A stretch of 64,000 bases of DNA from Bradyrhizobium arachidis (lineage in GTDB: Bacteria; Pseudomonadota; Alphaproteobacteria; Rhizobiales; Xanthobacteraceae): the NCBI RefSeq assembly GCF_024758505.1, contig NZ_CP077970.1, positions 4,588,001-4,652,000 of the forward strand. Reading direction: 5' to 3'. The position numbers and the translations under genes are program-made. This document shows positions 25,245 to 34,106 of the stretch, in pieces. The notes below the pieces were generated by a model that worked only from the letters and a program-made list of their open reading frames with translations, was not told where the DNA came from and ran no database searches. Within the stretch, counting starts at the first letter, position 1. Each line of letters begins with the position of its first letter.

Positions 25245-26309
25245 CTAATAGGCGAGGTTGAGCAAAGTGCCGACGCGCTCTGAAGTGGCGGGATGGCTGC
25301 GAAGCAAGCGCATCGGGTCATGCGCGACCGCTGACGCGCGCATCGGCGCAGCGCCAGTATGATGGCGCTCCAATTTCTCGAGTGCGGCGACGAGCGCCCG
25401 CGAGTCGCCGGTCAATTCGAGCGCTGTGGCATCTGCATCAAGCTCGCGAACGCGCGACAGCGCTAGCCCAAGGAGATGACCGAGAGTCGGAGCTGCGCTC
25501 AGCAGCGTCGCCAGCGGCCGGCTTGACGTCATGCCTCCGTGATGATGCCGCGTCCGCAGCAGTGTGAGGCCAGCGAGCGATGTCCAATCGATCGCGCGAC
25601 GCAACGCTGTCGCCCAGCTCATCGTCCATGCGTCATTGTTGCGGATATGCGCAACTTCGTGGGCCAATATCCCGGCAATTTCCTGGCGCGTCATGCCGCG
25701 CAGCAGTCCCTCGGTCAACACGATGGCGCTGCGTTCCGGTCGGCCGAGCGCATAGGCATTCATGTCGCCCGGTGCCGGCAGACAATAGAGCTCGGGTAAT
25801 CGGACCAGGCCGGCGCGGCTGCAGACCTTCGTCAGGATCGCAAACAGGTCCGGAACCTCGACGTGAGACAGCAGGCGCGCACCGAACCAGCGATACATGT
25901 TCTCGCGCGTAATGACCGTTCCATCCGGGCGAGGCGCGCTTTCCATAAGCGCCCGCTGCATTCCCGCGGCTCCGCCGACGATCCAGCCGCACACGGCAAG
26001 CAGCAACATCATTGCAAGGATCGCCAATGCAGACGATTGATGGTTCGCAGTCTGATGGGCCAGCCGCTGATGGCCAAACAAGTCCCGATGTCTTGAGTCC
26101 AGCTCGATACGGCATCGCAGGAAGGTACCCGCTGCTCCGGACGGTGTGTAAATATCCAGGATGACGGTCGTGTTGCACCGTGAAATGCGCAGCATTTGCA
26201 TCGGTGCACTTCGTACCAAAGCGAATGAAATGCCTGGCGTGGGGCCGGCGACATCTCGTCCGGACCGACTACCACGCAAGGCCATCCGGCTTACGCCAGC
26301 GTCAAACAC
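25245..26309 (-). CDS. M48-family membrane zinc metalloprotease (HtpX-like)
   Basis: The frame gives 354 residues from GTG 26309. ATG 26285, 26201 and 26195 are possible starts and none has a good ribosome site. A membrane helix (ILAMMLLLAVCGWIVGG) precedes the catalytic ILAHEVAHIRNND, with the third zinc ligand in SRVRELDADATALELTG. A second hydrophobic stretch lies around LLSAAPTLGHLLGLAL. The C-terminal SHPATSERVGTL is typical of M48B peptidases, which degrade membrane or misfolded envelope proteins. The N-terminal 90 residues before the first helix are longer than usual. Confidence 0.82.
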   Translation of the reverse strand: MFDAGVSRMALRGSRSGRDVAGPTPGISFALVRSAPMQMLRISRCNTTVILDIYTPSGAAGTFLRCRIELDSRHRDLFGHQRLAHQTANHQSSALAILAMMLLLAVCGWIVGGAAGMQRALMESAPRPDGTVITRENMYRWFGARLLSHVEVPDLFAILTKVCSRAGLVRLPELYCLPAPGDMNAYALGRPERSAIVLTEGLLRGMTRQEIAGILAHEVAHIRNNDAWTMSWATALRRAIDWTSLAGLTLLRTRHHHGGMTSSRPLATLLSAAPTLGHLLGLALSRVRELDADATALELTGDSRALVAALEKLERHHTGAAPMRASAVAHDPMRLLRSHPATSERVGTLLNLAY

Positions 26310-26971
26310 CTATCGATCCCCAATGCGCGCCCAACTCCAAAAAGCTAGGGATCGTCCGCTGTGTTGTCACGCCAATCCCATGCCGAAGACACAGAATCCA
26401 CAGGAGTGTATCCGCGCTACCACGGCGAGTGCGTTCCTGGTTAATCAGGAACCAGGTTCCCATTCAAGATAAACGATGGTTTGGTCGGATCGCGCCCGGC
26501 CGGCGCCACACCGGCGAAAGCAGGTCAGCCCGGGCAATTCAGGACCGATCAATGGCGGTTGCAGAACACGCCTGCGATGTTCGTGCGAGGTGCATGATAT
26601 TTTGCGACACCTCCGTGGCGGCAGCGGAAGGCGAAACCGTCCACATGCTCGCGCGCGTTGCTGTGTGGGCGTGATGCAGCAAGAAGCACGATGCCTAAAG
26701 CGGTGTCAGGCTTTACGAACCTCTCGATGCTCTTGTTCTCTGCCAGCACAAACGTTGGGCCCTTACGAGCAAGACAGCGAAGTCTCCCACTCATAGCCAT
26801 TGCGCAAGGGACCTCGTGAAGATGGGGGTACTGGCAGATCATGTTGATGCCATCGACGCTACGTCCTGCCAGGCTTCGAAATACCAATGCGGTGACGTAG
26901 GGGATCGCGTTACAGCCTCGCGCGAAAGCTCGCCACCATGCCTCCGTCTGCGCCGTCGCTGCGCGACGCGT
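26310..26971. other. Intergenic region of 662 bases without a supported gene
   Basis: A minus-strand open frame of 112 residues at 26549-26887 has no recognisable motif and unusual composition for this genome. It is left out as probably non-coding. I see no tRNA-like, repeat or terminator structure here. Confidence 0.4.
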
Positions 26972-27760
26972 TCACAGGCGCTTCCCCCACAGCGCCGTGA
27001 CAATCGCATCTAGTCCGTCCGTCAGCGCCGCCGGTCCCGGCTGCAAGATGATCGGCGACTTGATCTCGACGATGCGGTTGTTGCGCACGGCAGGGATCTG
27101 GTCCCAGCCGTCGCGTTTGCGGATGCGGTCGGGCACGACTTTCTTGCCGCACCATGACGCGAGGATCACGTCTGGCGCTGCCGCGCGCACGGCATCGGGC
27201 GTAACGATGCGGTCCTTGGCGGCTTGTCGATGACGCAGGTCTGGAAAGACATCCTCGCCGCCGGCGATCTCGATCAGTTCGGAGACCCAGCCGATGCCGG
27301 AGATCAGGGGATCATCCCATTCCTCGAAATAAACGCGCGGCCGTGGTGAAGGCCGCGGCGTCGCCGCGATCTGCGCCAGCCGCTTCTCAAATCCATCGGC
27401 GAGTTGGCTGGCGCGCTCGGCGCGTCCGACCAGAGCCCCCAGTGTGCGGATCATCGCCAAAATGCCGGCGATGTCGCGCTGGTTGAAGACGTGCACGTCG
27501 ACACCAGCGCGAACGAGGTCGGCGACGATGCCGGCCTGGAGATCGGAGAAGGCGAGCACCAGATCCGGTTCCAGCGCCATGACCTTGGGAATGTCCGCAG
27601 AGATGAAGGCCGACACCCGCGGCTTCTCGCGGCGGACCTGGGGCGGCCGCACGGCATAGCCGGAGACGCCGACGATGCGGTCCTGTTCGCCAAGCAGGTA
27701 CAGCGTCTCCACCGTTTCCTCGGTCAGGCAGACGATGCGGCGGGGCGGGAAGTGGGGCAT
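26972..27760 (-). CDS. BtuF-like cobalamin/metallophore-binding protein lacking a signal peptide
   Basis: From ATG 27760 the protein has 262 residues (ATG/GTG 27793 is an alternative). It starts almost directly in the fold (PRRIVCLTEETVETLYLLGE). It shows the type III substrate-binding pattern: DRIVGVSGYAV, LEPDLVLAFSD, then YFEEWDDPLISG and DVILASWCGKK. These match BtuF-like cobalamin-binding proteins. No export signal is visible, which is odd for a periplasmic binding component, and no permease or ATPase gene is adjacent. It may be cytoplasmic or use another start. Confidence 0.78.
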   Translation of the reverse strand: MPHFPPRRIVCLTEETVETLYLLGEQDRIVGVSGYAVRPPQVRREKPRVSAFISADIPKVMALEPDLVLAFSDLQAGIVADLVRAGVDVHVFNQRDIAGILAMIRTLGALVGRAERASQLADGFEKRLAQIAATPRPSPRPRVYFEEWDDPLISGIGWVSELIEIAGGEDVFPDLRHRQAAKDRIVTPDAVRAAAPDVILASWCGKKVVPDRIRKRDGWDQIPAVRNNRIVEIKSPIILQPGPAALTDGLDAIVTALWGKRL

Positions 27761-27879
27761 GGGACGAGCATATGCCTCAATGTCGGCGCCCATGTCATTA
27801 CGGCCATGACCTCAGACGTCATTGCTTTGCCGCGCCTGGCAATTCACCTTGGGCATTCAAGAGATTGGGAGGACAACCG

Positions 27880-28281
27880 ATGACGCCGCTTGAGAAACTT
27901 CACGCGATGAAAATGCCGTTCGCCGAGCTCAAGGGCGTGCAGTTCGTGGAGGCCGAGAAGGATCGCGTAGTGGCGCGGATGACGGTCAAGCCGGAGCTCT
28001 GCACCCTTGGCCGCACCATTCACGGCGGGGCCATCATGGCATTGGCCGATTCCGTCGGTGCGGCTGCGACTGTCATCAATCTGCCTGAGGACGCCAAAGG
28101 CACCACGACGCTGGAGAGCAAGACCAATTTCATCGGCGGCGCCAAGGAGGGAACCACGGTGATTGCGACTGCGACCCCGATCCACCGGGGCCGGCGGACC
28201 CAGGTCTGGCAGACCCGGCTGGAGACCGAGGATGGTAAATTGGTAGCTGTCGTCACCCAGACCCAGATGGTCCTTGTATGA
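27880..28281 (+). CDS. PaaI-family hotdog-fold thioesterase
   Basis: ATG 27880 follows GGGAGGA by 6 bases and gives 133 residues. The hotdog fold is shown by RTIHGGAIMALADSVGAAA, where HGG plus the downstream acidic residue form the PaaI-type active site, and by TTLESKTNFIGGAKEGT. Members hydrolyse acyl-CoA, often aromatic acyl-CoA. The gene is divergent from the BtuF-like gene. The substrate is not evident from the neighbours. Confidence 0.87.
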   Translation: MTPLEKLHAMKMPFAELKGVQFVEAEKDRVVARMTVKPELCTLGRTIHGGAIMALADSVGAAATVINLPEDAKGTTTLESKTNFIGGAKEGTTVIATATPIHRGRRTQVWQTRLETEDGKLVAVVTQTQMVLV

Positions 28282-28429
28282 TTACTGAGCTTTGATTTTG
28301 TTAACGAAATTTCACTTCCCGTGCCGCTATCTTGGCATCTTCCCGTCTTGAAAAAGATGGTGCGACGCACAATATTGGGGGCCTAGGGATTCGAACGCCT
28401 CCTCGAGGGACACCAAGAGGAGTTTTGAC

Positions 28430-29044
28430 GTGGCACTTGACGAAACCATCCGTACCAAGCCCGTGTCGGGCTATGTGCGGACCCTGATCCAGCAGGAAGA
28501 ACTTCCGCTCCTGCGCGATCATCTGCTGAGGCTCGATCCCGAAAGCCGGCACGACCGCTTCAACGGTTTTCTCGACGACAGCTTCATCGAGCGTTATGCC
28601 GCCCGCTGTGCGGACGACGGCACCGTGATCGTCGCCTACATCGTCGACGGCGTTGTCCGGGGCGCGGCCGAGCTGCATCCGCCGGAAGGCGATTCCCTGC
28701 CAGAAGTCGCCTTCAGCGTGGAAGCGTCCGCGCGCCGCCAGGGCGTCGGCAGCGTGCTGTTCCGCCGCCTGATCGCGGAAGCGCGCTGGAAGGGATTTGA
28801 GAGCCTGCGCATCACGACGGGCGCGGACAATCATGCGATGCGCGCGCTCGCAAAGAAGTTTGGCGCGCATCTGGTGTTCCGTCATGGCGAATCGACCGGC
28901 ACGATCGATCTGACCAAGACGCCGGAAGCCGAACTGGCCGAGCTTGCCGCCGCGCCATTCCGGGCCGGACGCGCGATGCTCAGCTTCAACTCCACCTGGT
29001 GGAAGCTGTTCTCCAGCATGGTCGGCTCGAACCGCGCCGCCTGA
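28430..29044 (+). CDS. GNAT-family N-acetyltransferase
   Basis: GTG 28430 follows AAGAGGAG and gives 204 residues. The acetyl-CoA loop is visible as ARRQGVGSVLFRRLIAEA near residue 100, preceded by the beta strand EVAFSVE. The C-terminal extension (about 175-204) is hydrophobic and aromatic (FNSTWWKLFSSM). The acetyl acceptor is unknown. A strong hairpin lies immediately after the stop. Confidence 0.85.
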   Translation: MALDETIRTKPVSGYVRTLIQQEELPLLRDHLLRLDPESRHDRFNGFLDDSFIERYAARCADDGTVIVAYIVDGVVRGAAELHPPEGDSLPEVAFSVEASARRQGVGSVLFRRLIAEARWKGFESLRITTGADNHAMRALAKKFGAHLVFRHGESTGTIDLTKTPEAELAELAAAPFRAGRAMLSFNSTWWKLFSSMVGSNRAA

Positions 29045-29046
29045 AC

Positions 29047-29078
29047 AAAAAAGCGGACCGGCCAGGGCCGGTCCGCTT
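29047..29078 (-). terminator. Rho-independent terminator between convergent genes
   Basis: A 13-base stem (AAGCGGACCGGCC and its complement) with a tiny AG loop is flanked by A-residues at 29047-29052, giving a T-run on the minus strand. It should end the small minus-strand gene at 29123-29428. It can also form at the end of the plus-strand acetyltransferase transcript. Confidence 0.85.
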
Positions 29079-29122
29079 CAAAACTCTGAACTGCAAAACC
29101 CCGGAACTGTAAGTGAGCGGCC

Positions 29123-29428
29123 TCAGGTGCCGATGCGCTTGTCGTTGCCGAAGCGGCGGACGACGCGGCGTTCGACCACCACCGAGCGCTGCGCGCCCTG
29201 TTCGCCGGCGATCACGCGGGTCGCGGTGATGCGATTGTTGACCCGCGCCTGCTTCTTGACCTCGGCCTGCACGACATCCAGCGGCATCCCCATCAGGGAC
29301 GCGGCGATCTCGGCCTGCTGCTCCTGATCATCGGTGATGCCGACAGCCGCGAAAATCGCCTCGTCCAGGGTCGGTGGATCGTGGCGGACGCGCCGCGTGC
29401 CATATTTGGTATTCCAGTCTGCGCTCAT
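29123..29428 (-). CDS. Conserved hypothetical protein
   Basis: ATG 29428 follows a GAGG ribosome site and gives 101 residues. It begins MSADWNTKYGTRRVRHDPP and contains a helical core (TLDEAIFAAVGITDDQEQQAEIAAS). The C-terminus is basic (SVVVERRVVRRFGNDKR). No domain is recognised. The strong terminator directly downstream and good start signals support it as a real gene. Confidence 0.72.
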   Translation of the reverse strand: MSADWNTKYGTRRVRHDPPTLDEAIFAAVGITDDQEQQAEIAASLMGMPLDVVQAEVKKQARVNNRITATRVIAGEQGAQRSVVVERRVVRRFGNDKRIGT

Positions 29429-29512
29429 AGGGGCCTCGTTTCGATCCGGGATACCTAGTGCCGACCATGTTGCATTGCAATATGAATTTGAGATGGCAAT
29501 CCAGCCATGCAC

Positions 29513-29812
29513 TCACAATTTCTCAATCCGGCTCGCATCGTAGAGCTCAAGCGTGGTCGCCCCTGCGGCGAGCGACCGCAGGGCGCGGACGAAGTCGCCC
29601 GAAGCCGGCACCTTGAAATGGGCGGCAAGGGCCGTCCTGTCAGCCCATTGCTCGAAAAAAACCAGCCGCAGCGGGTTCTCGCAGTCGACATGCACGGCGT
29701 GCGAGATGCAGCCGGGCTCGGTGCGCGAGCGATGCACATGCTCGAGGCTCAGCCGGCGCACCTCGTCGAACGTCTCGGGCCGGGCCGTCACGCTTCCAGT
29801 TACCACGATCAT
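29513..29812 (-). CDS. Antibiotic biosynthesis monooxygenase-like (ABM/putative quinol monooxygenase) protein
   Basis: The 99-residue protein has the dimeric alpha/beta ferredoxin-like ABM pattern. It starts MIVVTGSVTARPETFDEVRRL, then EPGCISHAVHVDCENP and LVFFEQWADRTALAAHFKVP, with the conserved EQW and AHF. Members such as YgiN-like enzymes act on quinols. No cofactor is needed. It begins 11 bases upstream of the minus-strand neighbour's position, with no clear functional partner. Confidence 0.8.
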   Translation of the reverse strand: MIVVTGSVTARPETFDEVRRLSLEHVHRSRTEPGCISHAVHVDCENPLRLVFFEQWADRTALAAHFKVPASGDFVRALRSLAAGATTLELYDASRIEKL

Positions 29813-29823
29813 CCTGCGCTCCG

Positions 29824-30510
29824 TTATTTTGCTGCCGCGTCGAGCGCCATCTCGACCGCCGGCTGTTGCGGCCAGCGCTTCAGCGCGGCGTGGCCCGCAT
29901 CGGTCAGCTCATAGATCCCGCGCTCGGCGCGCGCGAACCAGCCATAGACATTGTGCAGGAGAATCTTGCCGGCATCCGGGCATTGCACGCGCAGATCGCG
30001 TACCTTGCGCGGACCAGCTGCGAGCGCGGATGCGCAGGCGAGCGCCTGCTGGCGATAGGCGGTCATGATCGGCGCGCGTGTGCTGCCGCCGAGCACGGGA
30101 TCGCCCTGGCGGCGCTGGTGTTCTGCGACGAGCCGCGAGCGCTTCTTCGGTTCGCGGCGCGGAGCTGATGTCGGCGGCTTCACCAGCACCTCGACCTGGC
30201 CGCGATCCGTGACGCCAAGCATGCCGAAGCCAAGGCGCCGGCAGAGATTGCGATAGCGTGCGTCACCCTCGCGTCCCTTGCCGCGCGCCGACATCTTTGC
30301 GGCGATCCAGATCTCGTCGCCCTTCGGCGCGCGATCGACCGCCTGCAAGATCAGTTCAAGATTGAAGGCGAGCTTCAACTCGCCGATCACAACGACCGGC
30401 GGATCGTCGGCACTGAGGCCCACGAGATCGCAACCGCCGATCTCACCTTTCACGGTGAAGCCGAGCTTTTCCAGGAAGCGTTTGACGGGCAGATAGAGCG
30501 CGGTTTCCAC
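29824..30510 (-). CDS. DUF2161-family protein (putative PD-(D/E)XK-type)
   Basis: The 228-residue protein begins METALYLPVKRFLEKLGFTVKGEIGGCDLVG and contains VVVIGELKLAFN. The invariant Asp and the E-x-K give the PD-(D/E)XK nuclease-like signature. The C-terminal half contains RQGDPVLGGSTRAPIMTAYRQQAL and a winged-helix-like end (LHNVYGWFARAERGIYELTDAG). These match DUF2161 proteins, whose substrate is unknown. It may act on nucleic acid. Confidence 0.8.
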   Translation of the reverse strand: METALYLPVKRFLEKLGFTVKGEIGGCDLVGLSADDPPVVVIGELKLAFNLELILQAVDRAPKGDEIWIAAKMSARGKGREGDARYRNLCRRLGFGMLGVTDRGQVEVLVKPPTSAPRREPKKRSRLVAEHQRRQGDPVLGGSTRAPIMTAYRQQALACASALAAGPRKVRDLRVQCPDAGKILLHNVYGWFARAERGIYELTDAGHAALKRWPQQPAVEMALDAAAK

Positions 30511-30594
30511 GGGCGTTCCGAGGCGGAGAATCAGTGCGGGCAGTCTAGCCCGGATTGCTCCCGCGCTGATCGGGCCTTTGGGAGGAGGTGATCC

Positions 30595-31302
30595 CTATAC
30601 CCGCCCGCTTACTGGAATCAGTGCGCCGGTCACAGCGCTGGCGGCATCACTGGCCAGGAACAGGATCACCTCGGCGAGCTCCTGCGGGGTCACCCATTTG
30701 ACGAAATCGGCGTTCGGCATGCTGGCGCGGTTGGCCTGCGTGTCGACGATCGAGGGCAGGACCGCATTCACGGTGACCTTGCCCTTCCATTCGTTGGCGA
30801 GCGCCTCGGTCAGGCGATGCACGCCGGCCTTCGAGGCCGCATAAGGGCCCATGCCGGAGCCGGCCTGGAGCGCGCCCATGGCGCCGACATTGACGATGCG
30901 GCCGCTCTTGGAGGCGGCGAGATGCGACAGCGCGGCGCGCGAGGCGTTGAGCGCGGTCAGCACGTTGAGCGCATACATGCGCTGCCAGGTCTTGGTGTCG
31001 CCGTCACCAACGGTCTCGAACGCAAAGCCGCCGGCGATGTTGATGAGCGCATCCAGCCGGCCGAAATGCATTGCGGCGGCCTCGATCGCCTTCTTCGCCT
31101 GCACCTCGTCGGACAGGTCGACGCCGCCGATCTCGAGATGGTCTGCGGTGGCCGGCGTCTGCGACGGCGCGTGGTCGATACCAGCAACGCGTGCGCCGCG
31201 TGACAGGGCCGTCTCCGCGACCACTTTTCCCAGCGCGCCGAGCGCGCCAGTGATGACAATAGCTTTTCCCTGCACGAGATCCTCCGTCGGCCCAGTTCGC
31301 AT
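30595..31302 (-). CDS. SDR-family oxidoreductase
   Basis: The 235-residue protein has the Rossmann motif TGALGALGK near residue 18, the NIAGG motif (NNAG variant), and the catalytic YAASKAG at about 155. The C-terminal TGALIPVSGRV resembles the usual TG..L.VDGG end. It probably oxidises or reduces an alcohol or ketone with NAD(P). The substrate is not evident. It is divergent from the SGNH hydrolase gene. Confidence 0.88.
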   Translation of the reverse strand: MRTGPTEDLVQGKAIVITGALGALGKVVAETALSRGARVAGIDHAPSQTPATADHLEIGGVDLSDEVQAKKAIEAAAMHFGRLDALINIAGGFAFETVGDGDTKTWQRMYALNVLTALNASRAALSHLAASKSGRIVNVGAMGALQAGSGMGPYAASKAGVHRLTEALANEWKGKVTVNAVLPSIVDTQANRASMPNADFVKWVTPQELAEVILFLASDAASAVTGALIPVSGRV

Positions 31303-31395
31303 CGACTATTGCTCTCCGCGAATTCGACTTGCAATGGCGGCGGGCTCCGGACTGCGTTATAGATACAACTTTAGATCGTGAAGGAGGCTATTTTC

Positions 31396-32187
31396 ATGTC
31401 CGACATTTTGCCGACCCTCGAATTTCCCTCTGCACTCGTTAATCTCGAGCATCCGCTGAACAACTTCCGAACGGCGCTAGCCGGAACGGGCCCCGTACGC
31501 ATCGTGGCGATGGGATCGTCCTCGACGGCCGGACTCGACCATGTCGTGGCCTATCCCGCGCGGCTCGAGCTGTATTTGAGACGACACTTCAAGGATCATG
31601 ATCAGCGTCCGAACATCCGGATCGACGTGTTCAACCGCGGCAAGGGTGGCGAAGATGCGCCGCAGGAAGTGAAGCGGTTCAACGACGACATCTTTGCCGA
31701 CAACCCTTCGCTGGTGCTCTGGCAGGTCGGAACCAACGCCGTGTTTCGCAAGGAGCTGTTCAACTTCGATGAGGTGGTCAGCAAGATCGCCGAGGGATTG
31801 AAGATCCTGCGGGGCCATCCGACCATGGATGTCGTGCTGATCGATCCGCAATACGTGACGGCCATGCTCTATGACGACAATGCCGAACTCTCGGAAAAGA
31901 TGGTCTTGGCGATCCGGACAGCGGCTGAAGACGCTAAGGTCAATTTGTTCCAGCGCTGGGCGCTGATGCGGCACTGGCACGTCTCCAACAACGCTTCGTT
32001 CGAGCAGCTGCTCGCAGCGGATGACAGTCTGAAGCTGCATCAGAGCGACTGGAGCACCATGCACGTGGCCCGTGCCTTGCGTTCGGCGATCCTCAAGGCT
32101 ATCGGAGCCGCGCAAAAATGCGGGTGCTTGATTACGCCTGCAGATACCGCGCCCTCAGCGCCTCCCGCTCCGGTGGGCCAATCTTGA
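31396..32187 (+). CDS. SGNH/GDSL-type hydrolase
   Basis: ATG 31396 follows AAGGAGG by 8 bases and gives 263 residues. Block I reads VAMGSSSTAG with the nucleophile serine, block III is WQVGTNAVF and block V is DWSTMH with Asp and His. Members hydrolyse esters or O-acetyl groups. There is no signal peptide, so a cytoplasmic location is likely. The C-terminal tail overlaps the convergent phosphatase gene by 56 bases. Confidence 0.83.
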   Translation: MSDILPTLEFPSALVNLEHPLNNFRTALAGTGPVRIVAMGSSSTAGLDHVVAYPARLELYLRRHFKDHDQRPNIRIDVFNRGKGGEDAPQEVKRFNDDIFADNPSLVLWQVGTNAVFRKELFNFDEVVSKIAEGLKILRGHPTMDVVLIDPQYVTAMLYDDNAELSEKMVLAIRTAAEDAKVNLFQRWALMRHWHVSNNASFEQLLAADDSLKLHQSDWSTMHVARALRSAILKAIGAAQKCGCLITPADTAPSAPPAPVGQS

Positions 32188-32875
32188 GTCCATCGCGCAA
32201 ATAGGCTTCGAGGTCGCCGTACTCGGCGCTGACAGCCTCGAAGCCGGCGTTGAGATAGGAGGCCTCGACGCTTCCGATCGCGTCGCGCACGTCGTCCGGC
32301 AGCTCGGACGCAGCAGTGGCGTCGCGCCGGTAGAACTGGTTGGTCAGCAGATAGTCTTCCGCGATGACCTCGTCGGACACACCGAGTGCGTGCAGGATCA
32401 GCGCGCTGGCAAAGCCGGTACGGTCCTTGCCTGCCGTACAGTGGATGACGAACGGTGCGTGGTCTTCGAGCAGATGGCCGAACAGCGCGCGGAAGCTGTG
32501 CGTGTTGTGGCGGACATAGTTGCGGTAGGATTCGCGCATGATCTCCAGCGCAACGGGCGCCGTCAGCGTGCCGGCGTCGAGCCGCGCGCGCAGCGCTGCC
32601 ACCACCGTCGGCTCGATTGGCAATGAATGCACGGTGATGTCACTCATCCCGCAAACGCCCCCCAAGCGTTCCTCGACGCCGCGGAAGTCGAATGCACGCC
32701 TAACGCCGAGGCCGCGGACGATCTCGCTGTCGGCTGCCGTGAGCTGGCCGAGATGGTTGGAGCGAAAAATCTGCCGCCAGCGCGTCAGGCGGCCGTCGGC
32801 GGTTGGATAGCCGCCGAGGTCGCGAAAATTGCTGGCGCCTTGCAGATTGAGGTGGCGGGAAGGGGAGTCTGACAT
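32132..32875 (-). CDS. Tyrosine/serine protein phosphatase (DSP-like)
   Basis: The 247-residue protein has the P-loop HCTAGKDRTG with Cys146 and Arg152, the signature of bacterial dual-specificity or phosphoinositide phosphatases (PF13350). The N-terminus has NFRDLGGYPTADGR, also typical. The general-acid aspartate is expected in the AFDFRGVEER region. The substrate may be phosphotyrosine, phosphoserine or a phospholipid. Its 3' end overlaps the SGNH gene. Confidence 0.9.
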   Translation of the reverse strand: MSDSPSRHLNLQGASNFRDLGGYPTADGRLTRWRQIFRSNHLGQLTAADSEIVRGLGVRRAFDFRGVEERLGGVCGMSDITVHSLPIEPTVVAALRARLDAGTLTAPVALEIMRESYRNYVRHNTHSFRALFGHLLEDHAPFVIHCTAGKDRTGFASALILHALGVSDEVIAEDYLLTNQFYRRDATAASELPDDVRDAIGSVEASYLNAGFEAVSAEYGDLEAYLRDGLKIGPPEREALRARYLQA

Positions 32876-32953
32876 CGGAGCAGCTTGAGCTATCTTGTTG
32901 GCGAGGAGCGGCGCGCGGCTGGCGCGTAGGGCTGTCTATTACAAGGGGCGAAC

Positions 32954-33271
32954 ATGGATCGGCACAAGGCCATTATTTTGGCTGTCGCAGTTCTGGCGGG
33001 CGGAACTGTCGGCGTGCGGCCGGCGGCGGCGCAGACGTTTCAGAATTATCACTGCGCCGACGGTACCAACTTCATCGTCGGCTTTTATGACTACGACAAA
33101 CGCGCGTTCGTGCAGATCGACGGGGCGTCGCTGCCGCTGAAGAAGCGGGTCACGCTCTCGGGGGCGCGCTATTCGGGAGCGGGAATCACGCTGAAGATCG
33201 GCAAGGCCGGCACCACGATGCAGCACCTCAAGCGGCCGGTCACGGCCTGCGCGCTAGTCGAGCGAACATGA
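32954..33271 (+). CDS. Exported lysozyme-inhibitor-like (MliC-type) protein
   Basis: The 105-residue protein has a signal peptide ending RPAAAQ. The mature domain has NYHCADGTNFIVGFYD, VQIDGASLPLKK and the pattern SGARYSGAGITLKIGKAGTTM, with a C-terminal TAC. This fits the beta-barrel of MliC/PliC proteins, which bind the active site of C-type lysozyme. It probably protects peptidoglycan from host lysozyme, or is a small periplasmic protein of the same fold. A strong terminator follows. Confidence 0.72.
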   Translation: MDRHKAIILAVAVLAGGTVGVRPAAAQTFQNYHCADGTNFIVGFYDYDKRAFVQIDGASLPLKKRVTLSGARYSGAGITLKIGKAGTTMQHLKRPVTACALVERT

Positions 33272-33274
33272 ATC

Positions 33275-33310
33275 AAAAAGGGCCGAAACATCGTTGTTTC
33301 GACCCTTTTT
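33275..33310. terminator. Bidirectional rho-independent terminator
   Basis: AAAAAGGGCCGAAACA pairs with TGTTTCGACCCTTTTT around a TCGT loop, with one mismatch. Runs of A and T on the two sides give a T-tail in either direction. It ends the lysozyme-inhibitor-like gene on the plus strand and the GstI-like gene on the minus strand. Confidence 0.9.
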
Positions 33311-33365
33311 CAAACTGCCGCCGGGCGCTTGTTGGCGCGGGGCGGTACCGAGACCGGTACAGACA

Positions 33366-33569
33366 TCAGCGATCCCATTTCGGCTTGGCTTCCTCGATCG
33401 CCTCCTGGTGATACCAGCTTCCGCTGCACACCGTTTCAACGACGGGGGTGGAGCCTTGATTGGCCGGCAGCCTGGGCTCGCCGTAGCGGCGACCCCCGAG
33501 GGCGGCACGGCCCCCGACCGGGAACTGGAAGATCTCAGCAGATCCGACACTCAGACCATTGTTCATCAT
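33366..33569 (-). CDS. gstI: GstI-like/DUF2735 small protein, divergent from glnII
   Basis: The 67-residue protein starts at ATG 33569 after AAGGAG. The conserved core IFQFPVGGRAALGGRRYG and the C-terminal VCSGSWYHQEAIEEAKP match the DUF2735 family. In Rhizobium leguminosarum gstI encodes a small protein that reduces expression of glnII and lies upstream of and divergent from it. The same arrangement is seen here, although with 537 bases between the starts. The inhibitory function is inferred from homology and position, not shown for this gene. Confidence 0.78.
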   Translation of the reverse strand: MMNNGLSVGSAEIFQFPVGGRAALGGRRYGEPRLPANQGSTPVVETVCSGSWYHQEAIEEAKPKWDR

Positions 33570-33844
33570 TGCGGTAGTCTCCTTGAGTCGGAGCGGTTGA
33601 CCTCCATGGTGCGCCCGACTCGTTCGCTAGTGGTTACTGGAATCCCCATATCGGCCGCCCCTCCCGAAATTCAAAGTGCTGAAAATGAAATCAATGTTGG
33701 CCTATTTTTTGAGCAGTCGGGGTTCTGCACCCTCGAAGGCAGCGGCTGGATGACTAACGCGGAGGCCATTCCGAAGGTTGCGAAGACATGGCCTCCGGCT
33801 TCGCAAAAATTGCGGGCGGCTGATGCGTGTTTCATCGGCAGCGC

Positions 33845-33862
33845 AGTGCACAGCCTCAGGTG
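33845..33862. promoter_or_regulatory. Candidate NtrC upstream activator site
   Basis: TGCAC-N8-GTGCA at 33845-33862 matches the arms of the NtrC consensus, but the spacer is one base longer than the usual N7. It lies about 145-165 bases upstream of the sigma-54 promoter, a normal distance for an activator site. Confidence 0.4.
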
Positions 33863-34005
33863 CAACAGAATCGGGCGTTTTCCCCGGGATTTTTGCGGTG
33901 CGGCGTCACGAACTCGTGCGCTGCTATGACGCACTCGCCTGTGAATTGCCCCGGGTCCGCGGATCCGGGTTCCCCGCAGTGGAAGACCTCCCGCAATGCG
34001 GCGTT

Positions 34006-34022
34006 TTGGCACGTTAAATGCT
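34006..34022 (+). promoter_or_regulatory. Sigma-54 promoter of glnII
   Basis: TTGGCACGTTAAATGCT contains the -24 GG (34008-34009) and -12 GC (34020-34021) separated by exactly 10 bases, as sigma-54 requires. It agrees with YTGGCACG-N4-TTGC at most positions. Transcription would begin about 75 bases before ATG 34107. Nitrogen control of glnII through NtrC and sigma-54 is well known in rhizobia. Confidence 0.82.
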
Positions 34023-34106
34023 TGTAAGCGGGCGGCCGATGATGGCCGGGTACAACGTGCGGGGGCCTGAGGTCCCCACCTTTCGCATCATCTACAGAGA
34101 GGCTCA

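Larger units (their letters stand above)
33570..34106. other. Long divergent regulatory region between gstI-like gene and glnII
   Basis: This 537-base region holds no supported gene. It contains a sigma-54 type promoter at 34006-34022 and an imperfect NtrC-like inverted repeat at 33845-33862. The rest may hold further NtrC sites and the gstI promoter. Confidence 0.6.

Noticed and set aside
26549..26887. A 112-codon minus-strand open frame in the gap before the BtuF-like gene
   Set aside because: No ribosome site, no recognisable motif and irregular composition; not supported as a gene.
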